A stretch of DNA of 64,000 nucleotides, from NCBI GenBank assembly GCA_011391595.1, contig JAABQG010000001.1:60786-124785 (forward strand), written 5' to 3'. The notes under the pieces were generated by a model. The model ran no database searches and was not told where the DNA came from. It was given only the letters and a program-made list of their open reading frames with translations. Both the position numbers and the translations under genes were made by a program. The stretch comes from Hydrogenophaga sp. (lineage in GTDB: Bacteria > Pseudomonadota > Gammaproteobacteria > Burkholderiales > Burkholderiaceae_C). Of this stretch, positions 55,885 to 64,000 are shown piece by piece (position 1 is the first letter of the stretch; every line of letters starts with the position of its first letter).

Positions 55885-57606
55885 ATGAATGCATATCAGC
55901 CCCGCACCGACGACATGGCCTTCATCCTCTCGGACGTCCTGCAGGCCCCGGCCCGACTGCAGGCGCTGCCGGCTTTCGCCGAGGTCGACCCCGACCTGAT
56001 GCGCCAGGTGCTCGATGAAGCGGGCAAGTTTGTCGGCGAGGTCGTGGCCCCGTTGAACCGCGACGGCGACGAGGTCGGCGCGCGCTGGGAGGCCGGCGCC
56101 GTCACCATGCCACCCGGCTTCCGCGACGCCTACCAGGCCTTCTGGCAGGCAGGCTGGCCGGCGCTGGCCTGCGCGACGGAGGACGGCGGCCAGGGTCTGC
56201 CGGCGGTGCTGGAAGCCACGCTGTACGAAATGCTCAGCGCCGCCAACCACGGCTGGACCATGGCGCCCGGCCTGCTGCACGGCGCCTATGAGTGCCTGAA
56301 ACACCACGGAAGCGACTCACTGAAGGCGCGCTACCTGGAAAAGCTCGCCACCGGCGAATGGCTGGCCACGATGTGCCTGACCGAACCGCACGCCGGCAGC
56401 GACCTGGGCCTGTGCCGCACCAAGGCCGTGCCGCAGTCCGATGGCAGCGTCCACCTGTCGGGCACCAAGATCTTCATCTCCGGCGGCGAGCACGACCTGA
56501 GCGACAACATCGTGCACCTGGTGCTGGCCCGCCTGCCCGACGCCCCGCCCGGACCCAAGGGTCTGTCGCTCTTTCTGGTGCCCAAGGTGTATGCCAACGG
56601 CCACCACAGCGCGGTGGTCTGCGAGCGCATCGAGGAAAAGATGGGCCTGCATGGCAGCCCGACCTGCGTGATGCGCTTCGACGAGGCCACCGGCTGGATC
56701 GTCGGCGAGCCCGGACGCGGCCTGAACGCCATGTTCGTGATGATGAACGCGGCGCGCCTGCACGTGGCGCTGCAAGGCATCGGCCTGCTCGACGCCGCCT
56801 GGCAGAAGGCCGACGCCTATTCGAAAGAGCGCCGCCAGATGCGCGCGCCGGGCGCCCGGGACACCAGCGTGATTGCCGAACATCCCGCGATGCGCCGCAT
56901 CCTCGACACCCAGCGCGCCTGGATCGACGGCGGGCGCGTGTTGGCCTACCGCACGGCGATGGAGCTGGACCTGCTCAAGCACCACCCCGACAGCGCGCGC
57001 CGAGAAGCCGCCCAGCGCTGGTGCAGCCTGGTCACGCCGGTGATGAAGGCAGCGTTCTCGCAGCAGGCGTTCCAGGGCGCCAGCGAATGCCTGCAGGTCT
57101 TCGGCGGCCATGGCTACGTGCGCGAATGGGGCATCGAGCAGATCGTGCGCGACGCCCGCGTGGCCATGATCTACGAGGGGACGAACGAGATCCAGGCGAT
57201 CGACCTGCTGGTGCGCAAGGCGCTGGCCGATGGCGGCGCCGGCCTTCTGGCGCTGTTGCACGAACTGCGCGCTGACCTGGACCCCAGCCACGCGCCCGAC
57301 GCTCTGGCGCTGCGCCAGTTCGCCACGCTCGGCGAACTCACGCTGGAACTGGCCGAAGCGAACGCCCGGGACAGTGCACTGGCCTTCTGGGTCGCCGACG
57401 ACTACCTGCGCGCCATGGCCGTGGCCCTGCTGGCCTGGGCCTGGTCGCGTATCGACGCCGCGCTCACCCCCCGGACGCCCGAACTGGCCACGCGCTGGCA
57501 GGCCCCTGCGCAGGCCCTGCGCCATTGGGTGCTGCCGGAGTTCGACATGCGAGTGGCCATCATCAAGACGCGCTGCATGGACAGCGAAGCCGGTACCCAG
57601 GCCTGA
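55885..57606 (+). CDS. Acyl-CoA dehydrogenase with C-terminal extension (DmdC-like)
   Basis: FAD enzyme introducing the alpha-beta double bond in an acyl-CoA; 573 residues, longer than standard dehydrogenases because of an extra C-terminal helical domain as in DmdC and fatty-acid FadE-like enzymes. Seen: MCLTEPHAGSDLGLCRTKA (FAD region), GTKIFISGGEHDLSDNI, EKMGLHGSPTCVMRF, FGGHGYVREWGIEQI and the catalytic-base region YEGTNEIQA. It would let saturated side chains such as dihydro-hydroxycinnamates enter the beta-oxidation route. Followed by the MarR gene 54 bp later. Confidence 0.9.
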   Translation: MNAYQPRTDDMAFILSDVLQAPARLQALPAFAEVDPDLMRQVLDEAGKFVGEVVAPLNRDGDEVGARWEAGAVTMPPGFRDAYQAFWQAGWPALACATEDGGQGLPAVLEATLYEMLSAANHGWTMAPGLLHGAYECLKHHGSDSLKARYLEKLATGEWLATMCLTEPHAGSDLGLCRTKAVPQSDGSVHLSGTKIFISGGEHDLSDNIVHLVLARLPDAPPGPKGLSLFLVPKVYANGHHSAVVCERIEEKMGLHGSPTCVMRFDEATGWIVGEPGRGLNAMFVMMNAARLHVALQGIGLLDAAWQKADAYSKERRQMRAPGARDTSVIAEHPAMRRILDTQRAWIDGGRVLAYRTAMELDLLKHHPDSARREAAQRWCSLVTPVMKAAFSQQAFQGASECLQVFGGHGYVREWGIEQIVRDARVAMIYEGTNEIQAIDLLVRKALADGGAGLLALLHELRADLDPSHAPDALALRQFATLGELTLELAEANARDSALAFWVADDYLRAMAVALLAWAWSRIDAALTPRTPELATRWQAPAQALRHWVLPEFDMRVAIIKTRCMDSEAGTQA

Positions 57607-57660
57607 AATCAGGCGGCAGCTGGTATAAGTCCAGGGATTTCCGACCTCCTCCCTGACCCA

Positions 57661-58152
57661 ATGGCCACCCGAGCTTCTGTCAAGTCTCCCCGCGTCGTCA
57701 CGCCTCCCCCAGCCCCGGTGGGCGAAATCGACACCCGCTACCTGGAGACCCTGATCGGCTACAACGCGCGACGCGCGGCGCTGTCAGTCATCGGCCTGTT
57801 CATGACGCGCATGGCCCGCTACGAGCTGCGGATCGTCGATTTCTCGGTGCTGTCGCTGATCACGCACAACCCGGGCATCACCTCGGCACAGCTGTGCAGC
57901 GCGCTGAGCATCCTGCCGCCGAATCTGGTCGGGATCATCAACGCGCTGGCGCGCCGCGGCCTGATCGGACGCCAGCCCCATCCGCGCGACGGCCGTGCCA
58001 TGGGCCTGCATCTGACCGACGCGGGACACGCGCTGATGGTCGAAGCCGAGCAGACTGCCAGCGATCTTGAGATCGAAGCCACCGGGCGGTTGAGCGCCGC
58101 CGAACGCCAGACCCTGATCCGGCTGCTGCGCAAGGTCTACCTTCCGCCCTGA
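57661..58152 (+). CDS. MarR-family transcriptional regulator
   Basis: Winged-helix regulator, 163 residues; likely represses the aromatic-acid locus until a substrate or its CoA ester binds, as known for FerR/CouR-like regulators. Seen: DFSVLSLITHNPGITSAQLC, LSILPPNLVGIINALARRGL and RQPHPRDGRAMGLHLTDAG, the recognition helix and wing with the conserved DGR. It lies at the end of the locus on the same strand. Effector and binding site are inferred. Confidence 0.9.
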   Translation: MATRASVKSPRVVTPPPAPVGEIDTRYLETLIGYNARRAALSVIGLFMTRMARYELRIVDFSVLSLITHNPGITSAQLCSALSILPPNLVGIINALARRGLIGRQPHPRDGRAMGLHLTDAGHALMVEAEQTASDLEIEATGRLSAAERQTLIRLLRKVYLPP

Positions 58153-58210
58153 AACAGTGCACCGATTCGGCGCCCGTCCCCGGCAGGGAAGACCCTGATA
58201 GCTATGAAAC

Positions 58211-58239
58211 TTGTAGCAGCCTGAAAATTGCGCTATAGT
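58211..58239 (+). promoter_or_regulatory. Sigma-70 type promoter of the HxlR gene
   Basis: TTGTAG (58211-58216), 17 bp, TATAGT (58234-58239). Upstream lies GCTATGAAACTTGTAGC (58201-58217), short inverted GCTA/TAGC ends that overlap the -35. The gene starts about 65 bases after the predicted start site. Confidence 0.6.
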
Positions 58240-58310
58240 CGCACCGCCTGTCAGGCCGGATTCAATAAAAAGCCTGCTGCATTCCCCACCGCATCGAGGA
58301 GTACAAGCCC

Positions 58311-58619
58311 ATGAGTTCCAAGGAAAACGCCGCCGTCAGCCAGTTGCTGGCCCTGCTGGAGACCCGTTATGCACTGCGCGTGCTGTGGGCCCTCAAGGAC
58401 GGCCACCCCCAGACCTTCCGCCTGCTGCAGGACAGCGTCGGTGGCATCACGCCCAACACACTGAACACCCGGCTGAAGGCCTTGCGCGAAGCCGGCCTGA
58501 TCGGCCATGTCGACAAGGGCTACAACCTGACCAGTTCGGGGACCGATCTGCTCAAGCGCCTGTCCGACGTGCAGGCTTTTGCCGGCAAGTGGGCCACCAG
58601 CCAGGCAAAAAAGAAGTAA
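58311..58619 (+). CDS. HxlR-type winged-helix regulator
   Basis: Small DNA-binding protein, 102 residues. Seen: LLALLETRYALRVLWALKDG, FRLLQDSVGGITPNTLNTRL (the recognition region, like the HxlR ITPKTLSKRL block) and KALREAGLIGHV, then a basic end. It has its own promoter and a strong terminator, so it is a single-gene unit. The target is unknown. Confidence 0.85.
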   Translation: MSSKENAAVSQLLALLETRYALRVLWALKDGHPQTFRLLQDSVGGITPNTLNTRLKALREAGLIGHVDKGYNLTSSGTDLLKRLSDVQAFAGKWATSQAKKK

Positions 58620-58639
58620 GCGGTCCGGTCTTGGACCCG

Positions 58640-58667
58640 AAGGACAGGTTCGCCTGTCCTTTTTTTT
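58640..58667 (+). terminator. Intrinsic terminator after HxlR gene
   Basis: AAGGACAGG-TTCG-CCTGTCC followed by eight to nine T: a stable stem with the extra-stable TTCG tetraloop. It starts 20 bases past the stop of the HxlR gene. Confidence 0.93.
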
Positions 58668-58730
58668 GGGCGACTGACTTGCAGCCCCCCAAGGCGGCGC
58701 TGGCATAATTCAAGGCTTATTTCCAGGATA

Positions 58731-58768
58731 TTTGGCACTTAGCCAGCGTCAAATGGTCTTTTGCAGCT
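58731..58768 (-). repeat. Dispersed 45-bp element, copy 10 (upstream of FKBP gene)
   Basis: Minus-strand core AAGACCATTTGACGCTGGC followed by TAAGTGCCAAATA, matching the tail of copy 4. Three bases seem missing between GACC and the TTGC end. It ends about 28 bp before the FKBP start and has the common orientation. Confidence 0.75.
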
Positions 58769-58795
58769 CCTCTTTTCATAGCCAAAGGAATTCCC

Positions 58796-59149
58796 ATGAT
58801 CACCACTCCCACCGGCCTTCAGTACACGGACACTGCCGCGGGCGATGGCGCTGAAGCCAAAAAGGGCCAAAGCGTCACCGTGCATTACACCGGCTGGCTC
58901 TACAACGATGGCGTCCAGGGTGCCAAGTTCGACTCCAGCAAGGACCGCAACGACCCGTTTGTCTTCTCGCTGGGCGCGGGCATGGTCATCCGGGGCTGGG
59001 ACGAAGGCGTGGCCGGCATGAAGGTCGGTGGCGCACGCACCCTGATCATTCCCGCGGCCCTGGGCTATGGTGCCCGTGGCGCCGGCGGCGTGATTCCGCC
59101 CAACGCCACGCTGAAATTCGACGTCGAACTGCTTGGCGTCAAGGGCTGA
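58796..59149 (+). CDS. FKBP-type peptidyl-prolyl isomerase
   Basis: Single-domain FKBP, 117 residues, cytoplasmic (no signal peptide). Seen: GQSVTVHYTGWLYNDG, KFDSSKDRNDPFVFSLG, VIRGWDEGVAGMKVGGAR and IPAALGYGARG, complete active-site set. Start follows AAAGGAA. The 218-bp gap to grpE holds a heat-shock promoter candidate. Confidence 0.94.
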   Translation: MITTPTGLQYTDTAAGDGAEAKKGQSVTVHYTGWLYNDGVQGAKFDSSKDRNDPFVFSLGAGMVIRGWDEGVAGMKVGGARTLIIPAALGYGARGAGGVIPPNATLKFDVELLGVKG

Positions 59150-59302
59150 GCCCGCAGCTTCGCCCCGCCTGGCACCGGGCCTCTCGCTGCCGGGCGCAAA
59201 GGTTCCCGCCGCGACCGCCGGGATCGCCTGACGCAGGCCGCCCGTAAGTTCATCGGGCTGGCACTTGCCTGGCGAAAGTTGCGTTTTTGGGACCCTGGCG
59301 CC

Positions 59303-59331
59303 CTTGAAATCGCCAGCGCGCACCCCCAAGT
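59303..59331 (+). promoter_or_regulatory. Sigma-32 heat-shock promoter candidate for grpE
   Basis: CTTGAAA (59303-59309), 14 bp, CCCCAAGT (59324-59331), close to the sigma-32 consensus CTTGAAA and CCCCATNT. It lies about 37 bp before the grpE start and heads the grpE-dnaK-dnaJ group. Confidence 0.75.
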
Positions 59332-59367
59332 CTTTGCGCGTAGCCACTCAAACACCGTCTGATCCGC

Positions 59368-59925
59368 ATGTCTGAACCCACCCATCCAGAATCCAATGCC
59401 CCGCTGTCGGGCGAACCCAGCCCCGAGGAGCTCGAGGCCGCCGCAGCCTTCGAGGCCGACGCCCTGACCCAGGTTCAGGCCGAACTGGCCACGCTCAAGA
59501 CCAAGAGTGCCGAGCTGGCCGATCAATACCTGCGCGCCCAGGCCGATGTGCAAAATGCCCGACGCCGCGCCGAGGACGAGATCAGCAAGGCGCGCAAATT
59601 CGCACTGGAAAGCTTTTCCGAGAGCCTGCTGCCCGTGATCGACAGTCTGGAGGCCGGCCTGGCCATCCAGAGCGCCACCCCGGAACAGATCCGTGAAGGT
59701 GCCGAAGCCACCTTGCGCCAGCTCAAGAGCGCCCTGGAACGCAACAAGGTGCTTCAGATCAATCCGGCCGCTGGTTCCAGATTCGATCCGCACCAGCACC
59801 AGGCCATCAGCGTGGTGCCGGCCGACCAGGAGGCCAACACGGTGGTGAGCGTGCTGCAAAAGGGCTACACCATCGCCGAGCGCGTGCTGCGCCCCGCGCT
59901 GGTCACGGTGGCCGCGCCAAAGTAA
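59368..59925 (+). CDS. grpE: Nucleotide exchange factor GrpE
   Basis: Releases ADP from DnaK; homodimer with long coiled coil. 185 residues. Seen: acidic N-terminal tail, long helix (about 45-100), the family block [21 protein letters not shown] and C-terminal beta domain with [29 protein letters not shown]. The order grpE-dnaK-dnaJ is the usual one. Confidence 0.95.
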   Translation: MSEPTHPESNAPLSGEPSPEELEAAAAFEADALTQVQAELATLKTKSAELADQYLRAQADVQNARRRAEDEISKARKFALESFSESLLPVIDSLEAGLAIQSATPEQIREGAEATLRQLKSALERNKVLQINPAAGSRFDPHQHQAISVVPADQEANTVVSVLQKGYTIAERVLRPALVTVAAPK

Positions 59926-59932
59926 AAAACGA

Positions 59933-59960
59933 CTTGAAACCGCTCAAGTTATCCACAAGT
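59933..59960 (+). promoter_or_regulatory. Second heat-shock-like promoter and DnaA box in the dnaK leader
   Basis: CTTGAAA (59933-59939), 13 bp, CCACAAGT (59953-59960) is a weaker sigma-32 match. Inside it is a perfect DnaA box TTATCCACA (59949-59957). CAAGTTAT occurs twice, 11 bp apart (59945-59952 and 59956-59963). The short gap between grpE and dnaK makes independent dnaK expression possible. Confidence 0.4.
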
Positions 59961-59999
59961 TATTGAAATCGCAACCTTTACAGATCTCGGAGAAAAATC

Positions 60000-61937
60000 A
60001 TGGGAAGAATCATCGGCATTGACCTGGGCACCACCAACAGCTGCGTCGCCATCATGGAGGGCAACACCACCAAGGTGATCGAAAACGCCGAAGGCGCGCG
60101 CACCACGCCCTCGATCATTGCGTACCAGGAAGACGGCGAAGTGCTGGTCGGCGCCTCGGCCAAGCGCCAAGCCGTCACCAACCCCAAGAACACGCTGTAC
60201 GCCATCAAGCGCCTGATCGGCCGCAAATTCACTGAGAAGGAAGTGCAGAAGGATATCGAGCTGATGCCCTACAAGATCGCGCCCGCCGACAACGGCGACG
60301 CCTGGGTCGAAGTGCGCGGCAAGAAGATCTCGGCCCAGCAGGTCAGCGCCGACATCCTGCGCAAGATGAAGAAGACCGCCGAGGACTACTTGGGCGAGGA
60401 AGTGACCGAGGCCGTGATCACGGTGCCGGCCTACTTCAACGACGCGCAACGCCAGGCGACGAAAGACGCCGGCCGTATCGCCGGCCTGGACGTCAAGCGC
60501 ATCATCAACGAGCCCACCGCGGCGGCGCTGGCCTTTGGCCTGGACAAGCACGAAAAGGGCGACCGCAAGATCGCCGTCTTTGACCTCGGCGGCGGAACCT
60601 TCGACATCTCCATCATCGAGATCGCCGATGTCGACGGCGAGAAGCAGTTCGAAGTGCTCTCCACCAACGGCGACACCTTCCTGGGCGGCGAGGACTTCGA
60701 CCAGCGCATCATGGATTTCATCGTCGCCGAGTTCAAGAAAGAACAAGGCGTGGACCTGGGCAAGGACGTGCTCGCGCTGCAGCGCCTCAAGGACGCCGCG
60801 GAAAAAGCCAAGATCGAACTGTCCAGCTCGGCCTCCACCGACGTCAACCTGCCCTACATCACCGCCGATGCTTCGGGTCCGAAGCACCTGAACATCAAGC
60901 TGACCCGCGCCAAGCTGGAAAGCCTGGTCGAGGAGCTGATCGAGCGCACCATCGCGCCCTGCCGCATGGCCATCAAGGACGCCGGCGTGAGCGTGGCCGA
61001 CATTCAGGACGTGATCCTGGTCGGCGGCATGACGCGCATGCCCAAGGTGCAGGAGAAGGTCAAGGAGCTCTTCGGCAAGGAACCGCGCAAGGACGTGAAC
61101 CCGGACGAAGCCGTGGCCGTGGGCGCCGCCATCCAGGGCCAGGTACTCTCGGGTGACCGCAAGGACGTGTTGCTGCTTGACGTGACCCCCTTGAGCCTGG
61201 GCATCGAGACGCTGGGTGGCGTGATGACCAAGATGATCACCAAGAACACCACGATCCCGACCAAGTTCGCGCAGACCTTCTCGACCGCCGACGACAACCA
61301 GCCGGCCGTGACGATCAAGGTGTTCCAGGGCGAGCGCGAGATTGCCGCGGGCAACAAGCTGCTCGGCGAGTTCAACCTCGAAGGCATTCCGCCGGCCGCG
61401 CGCGGCCTGCCGCAGATCGAAGTGTCCTTTGACATCGACGCCAACGGCATCCTGCACGTAGGCGCCAAGGACAAGGGCACCGGCAAGGAGAACAAGATCA
61501 CCATCAAGGCCAACTCGGGCCTGTCCGAGGCCGAGATTCAGCAGATGGTCAAGGACGCGGAACTCAACTCCGCCGAGGACAAGAAGAAGCTGGAAATCGT
61601 TCAGGCCCGCAACCAGGCTGATGCCTCCGTGCACAGCGTGAAGAAGAGCCTGACCGAGTACGGTGACAAGCTCGATGCTGGCGAGAAGGAAAAAATCGAA
61701 GCCGCGATCAAGGACCTGGAAGATGCCATCAAGGGCGACGACAAGGCCGCGATCGAGGAGAAGAACAACACCCTGATGGCCGCCAGCCAGAAGCTCGGCG
61801 AGAAGATGTACGCCGACATGCAGGCCGAACAGGCTGCAGGCCAGGCCGGTGCAGGTGCCGCGGGAGGCGAAGCCGGTGCCAAGCCGGCCGACGACAACGT
61901 GGTCGATGCCGAGGTGAAGGAAGTCAAGAAGGGTTGA
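60000..61937 (+). CDS. dnaK: Chaperone DnaK (Hsp70)
   Basis: ATP-dependent chaperone, 645 residues. Start follows GGAG at seven bases. Seen: [17 protein letters not shown], phosphate loop [44 protein letters not shown], linker [19 protein letters not shown], substrate-binding domain, helical lid and the end [15 protein letters not shown]. All intact and typical. Confidence 0.98.
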   Translation: MGRIIGIDLGTTNSCVAIMEGNTTKVIENAEGARTTPSIIAYQEDGEVLVGASAKRQAVTNPKNTLYAIKRLIGRKFTEKEVQKDIELMPYKIAPADNGDAWVEVRGKKISAQQVSADILRKMKKTAEDYLGEEVTEAVITVPAYFNDAQRQATKDAGRIAGLDVKRIINEPTAAALAFGLDKHEKGDRKIAVFDLGGGTFDISIIEIADVDGEKQFEVLSTNGDTFLGGEDFDQRIMDFIVAEFKKEQGVDLGKDVLALQRLKDAAEKAKIELSSSASTDVNLPYITADASGPKHLNIKLTRAKLESLVEELIERTIAPCRMAIKDAGVSVADIQDVILVGGMTRMPKVQEKVKELFGKEPRKDVNPDEAVAVGAAIQGQVLSGDRKDVLLLDVTPLSLGIETLGGVMTKMITKNTTIPTKFAQTFSTADDNQPAVTIKVFQGEREIAAGNKLLGEFNLEGIPPAARGLPQIEVSFDIDANGILHVGAKDKGTGKENKITIKANSGLSEAEIQQMVKDAELNSAEDKKKLEIVQARNQADASVHSVKKSLTEYGDKLDAGEKEKIEAAIKDLEDAIKGDDKAAIEEKNNTLMAASQKLGEKMYADMQAEQAAGQAGAGAAGGEAGAKPADDNVVDAEVKEVKKG

Positions 61938-62045
61938 TGCCGGGGCGCCCAGGCGCTCCCTTCAGGTTGCCGCGTTTGAACGATTCCACTCCCGGAATCT
62001 TCAGCGCGGCTTTCTTGTTGATTTGGAAAGCCCGGGGCAGACGGA

Positions 62046-62065
62046 ATGAAGGAGCCCTCCTTCAT
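62046..62065. other. Perfect hairpin between dnaK and dnaJ
   Basis: ATGAAGGAG-CC-CTCCTTCAT: nine-base perfect stem around two bases. No T-run follows on either strand, so it is not a standard terminator. It contains AAGGAG in one arm. A role in message processing or stability, or as a protein-binding palindrome, is possible. Confidence 0.6.
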
Positions 62066-62115
62066 GATCCGAAGTGATGCTCACGCGTCTGATGAGAGTT
62101 ATTTAGAGAACCACG

Positions 62116-63255
62116 ATGGCCAAAAGAGACTTTTACGAAATTCTGGGTGTCGCCAAGAACGCCTCGGATGAGGAAATCAAGAAAGCCTATCGCAAGCTGG
62201 CGATGAAGCACCACCCTGACCGCAATCAGGGCGACACGACCACGGCGGCCGAGGTCAAGTTCAAGGAGGCCAAGGAGGCCTACGAGATGCTGAGCGACCC
62301 GCAAAAACGCGCCGCCTACGACCAGCATGGCCATGCCGGCGTGGACCCCAACATGCGCGGCGGTCCGGGTGCCGAAGGCTTTGGCGGCTTTGCCGAGGCG
62401 TTTGGCGACATTTTCGGCGACGTGTTTGGCGGCGGCCGCGGCCGTGGCCAGGGCGGCGGGCGCCAGGTGTACCGGGGCTCCGACCTGAGCTACGCCATGG
62501 AAGTCACGCTGGAGGAAGCGGCCAGCGGCAAGGACGCCCAGATCCGCATTCCCTCCTGGGACGAATGCGATACCTGCCACGGCACCGGCGCAAAGCCTGG
62601 CACCAAGCCCATCACCTGCACCACCTGCCACGGCGCGGGCGCGGTGCAGATGCGCCAAGGCTTCTTCAGCGTGCAACAGACCTGTCCGCAGTGCCAGGGC
62701 AAGGGCAAGATCATTCCCGACCCCTGCACCACCTGCCATGGCCAGGGCCGGATCAAGAAACAGAAGACGCTGGAAGTGAAGATTCCGGCCGGCATCGACG
62801 ACGGCATGCGCATCCGCAGCACCGGCAACGGCGAGCCTGGCACCAATGGCGGCCCACCTGGTGATCTCTACATCGAGATCCGGATGAAAAAACACGACAT
62901 CTTCGAGCGCGACGGCGACGACCTGCATTGCCAGGTGCCGTTGAGCTTCACCACCGCAGCGCTCGGCGGCGAGATCGAGGTGCCCACGCTGGCCGGCAAG
63001 GCGGCCATCGACATCCCCGAGGGCACCCAGGCCGGCAAGCAGTTCCGCCTGCGCGGCAAGGGCATCAAGGGGGTGCGCTCCAGCTACCCCGGCGACCTGT
63101 ATTGCCATGTGTCGATCGAGACACCGGTCAAGCTCAGCGAGCACCAGCGCAAGCTGCTCAAGGAACTTGAAGAGTCCCTGAAAAAAGGCGGCGCCAAGCA
63201 CTCGCCCACCGGCAGCAGCTGGACCGACCGGCTGAAGAGCTTCTTCAGCGCCTGA
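62116..63255 (+). CDS. dnaJ: Co-chaperone DnaJ (Hsp40)
   Basis: Stimulates DnaK ATPase and delivers clients; 379 residues. Seen: J domain with HPD in KHHPDRN (about 32-38), Gly/Phe-rich linker ([17 protein letters not shown]), four CxxCxGxG zinc motifs ([32 protein letters not shown]) and C-terminal peptide-binding domains. Class A DnaJ, complete. Separated from dnaK by 178 bp holding a perfect hairpin. Confidence 0.97.
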   Translation: MAKRDFYEILGVAKNASDEEIKKAYRKLAMKHHPDRNQGDTTTAAEVKFKEAKEAYEMLSDPQKRAAYDQHGHAGVDPNMRGGPGAEGFGGFAEAFGDIFGDVFGGGRGRGQGGGRQVYRGSDLSYAMEVTLEEAASGKDAQIRIPSWDECDTCHGTGAKPGTKPITCTTCHGAGAVQMRQGFFSVQQTCPQCQGKGKIIPDPCTTCHGQGRIKKQKTLEVKIPAGIDDGMRIRSTGNGEPGTNGGPPGDLYIEIRMKKHDIFERDGDDLHCQVPLSFTTAALGGEIEVPTLAGKAAIDIPEGTQAGKQFRLRGKGIKGVRSSYPGDLYCHVSIETPVKLSEHQRKLLKELEESLKKGGAKHSPTGSSWTDRLKSFFSA

Positions 63256-63259
63256 CATT

Positions 63260-63331
63260 GCCCCCACGCTTGTCGCTTCGCGTACTGCGCTGCCCCCCGA
63301 GGGGGCCCAGGCCTGCTTGGGGCGGCCCGGC
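63260..63331 (+). repeat. GC-rich interspersed repeat, copy B
   Basis: GCCCCCACGCTTGTCGCTTCG, then the palindrome CCCCCCGAGGGGG and CTTGGGGCGGCCC, the same blocks in the same order and spacing as 48637-48707. It follows the dnaJ stop directly and precedes the MBL-fold gene by about 55 bp. Confidence 0.85.
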
Positions 63332-63385
63332 GCTGGCCTGATCCGGCGTGGACAAAGCGTCGGGCGCTCATGGGTATCATGAACC

Positions 63386-64000
63386 ATGAGTGTCAACATC
63401 ACCTTTCTCGGCGGCGCGGATACCGTCACTGGTTCGAAGTTCCTCGTCCAGCACGGGGGCCAGAGCCTGCTGGTGGACTGCGGGCTGTTCCAGGGCTACA
63501 AGCAGCTGCGGCTGCGCAACTGGCGGCCCCTGCCCGTGGTGCCCGGGCAGATCCATGCGGTCATCCTGACGCATGCGCACCTGGACCACAGCGGCTACCT
63601 GCCGCTGCTGGCGCGCGAGGGTTTCCGGGGCCGGGTCCACGCCACGCCCGGCACGCGCGACCTCTGCGCCATCCTGCTGCCCGACAGCGGGCACATCCAG
63701 GAAGAAGACGCGGCCTTCGCCAACCGGCATGGTTTCTCCAAACACACGCCCGCCCTGCCGTTGTACACGCGCCGCGACGCGCTGGACTGCCTGAAGCAGA
63801 TCCACGGTGTGCCGCTCAACCATATCTTCCAGCCGATCCGCGGGTGGAACGCCAGCTTCACACCCGCCGGGCACATCCTGGGCGCGGCCAGCGTGCTGCT
63901 CGAAGTGGCCGGTCGCCGCATCCTGTTTTCGGGCGACCTCGGCCGCCCCGACGACCTGCTGATGAACGCGCCGGCCGATCCACCGGCTGCCGACACGGTG
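63386..64000 (+). CDS. MBL-fold metallo-hydrolase / RNA-exonuclease-like protein (cut by window edge)
   Basis: The first 205 codons of a metallo-beta-lactamase-fold protein of the CPSF/YSH1-like group (RNA-processing exonucleases of bacteria); open at the right edge. Seen: ITFLGGADTVTGSKFLV at the start, zinc motif THAHLDHSGYLP, PAGHILGAASVLLEV and FSGDLGRPDD, which are the motif order of this group. The beta-CASP domain would follow beyond the window. The start ATG at 63386 is the first in frame with family sequence. Confidence 0.9.
   Translation, partial: MSVNITFLGGADTVTGSKFLVQHGGQSLLVDCGLFQGYKQLRLRNWRPLPVVPGQIHAVILTHAHLDHSGYLPLLAREGFRGRVHATPGTRDLCAILLPDSGHIQEEDAAFANRHGFSKHTPALPLYTRRDALDCLKQIHGVPLNHIFQPIRGWNASFTPAGHILGAASVLLEVAGRRILFSGDLGRPDDLLMNAPADPPAADTV

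Noticed and set aside
59949..61634. Long open frame of 561 codons opposite dnaK
   Set aside because: It is antisense to an intact dnaK and its sequence reflects the mirror of a GC-rich coding region; no family features.

Overview
The window looks like the chromosome of a betaproteobacterium of the order Burkholderiales, most likely family Comamonadaceae (Rhodoferax/Polaromonas/Variovorax-like). The basis is the high-GC coding style, the protein families (hpnCDE, TctCBA-TctDE, several Liv-type ABC systems, a TAXI-TRAP transporter) and GC-rich intergenic repeats of a kind I associate with that family. No organism can be named from the sequence alone. I see no prophage, insertion sequence or CRISPR array; it reads as ordinary chromosome rich in uptake systems.

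Layout. 1-2.1 kb: end-clipped RND efflux pump and its lipoprotein adaptor (minus), with a TetR-type operator candidate. 2.1-5.2 kb: hpnC-hpnD-hpnE, farnesyl diphosphate to squalene. 5.3-10.1 kb: a PilU-type ATPase, a flavin reductase-like protein, a luciferase-like oxidoreductase, a HAD hydrolase and ferrochelatase. 10.1-17.8 kb (minus): a sigma-54 activator, then a Liv-type ABC transporter (binding protein, two ATPases, two permeases) and an alpha/beta hydrolase; a sigma-54 promoter and a repeated upstream sequence lie between activator and transporter. 17.9-23.2 kb: tctCBA (minus) divergent from tctDE (plus). 23.2-27 kb: an Hsp15-like protein and a TAXI-TRAP transporter. 27-32.8 kb (minus): tRNA-Ser(GCU), lysC, tilS, accA, an AlkA-type glycosylase and cysS. 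32.9-37 kb (plus): a TPR protein, two cyclophilins, lpxH and mtfA. 37-43.6 kb (minus): three unrecognised genes, a histidine-kinase remnant, a large DUF349 protein and a spermidine-synthase-like protein. 43.7-58.2 kb (plus): a large aromatic-acid catabolism and uptake locus. 58.3-64 kb: an HxlR regulator, an FKBP, grpE-dnaK-dnaJ and the start of an MBL-fold protein.

The 43.7-58.2 kb locus is the most coherent metabolic unit. A secreted tannase/feruloyl-esterase lipoprotein could free aromatic acids from esters, and a CouP-like ABC system (with permease LivM fused to ATPase LivG) could import them. A feruloyl-CoA-synthase-like ligase, acyl-CoA dehydrogenase, enoyl-CoA hydratase, short-chain dehydrogenase and thiolase could then shorten the side chain by beta-oxidation. 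A thioesterase very like 4-hydroxybenzoyl-CoA thioesterase could release the aromatic acid. A MarR regulator closes the locus. The pathway assignment is inference from families and catalytic residues.

The most unusual sequence-level signal is a dispersed element of about 45 bp present about ten times. Its core is close to GACCATTTGACGCTGGG. All six intergenic copies lie just upstream of a gene in one fixed orientation. Three copies inside genes are translated in one common reading frame, and one intergenic copy supplies the start codon of the AlkA-type gene.
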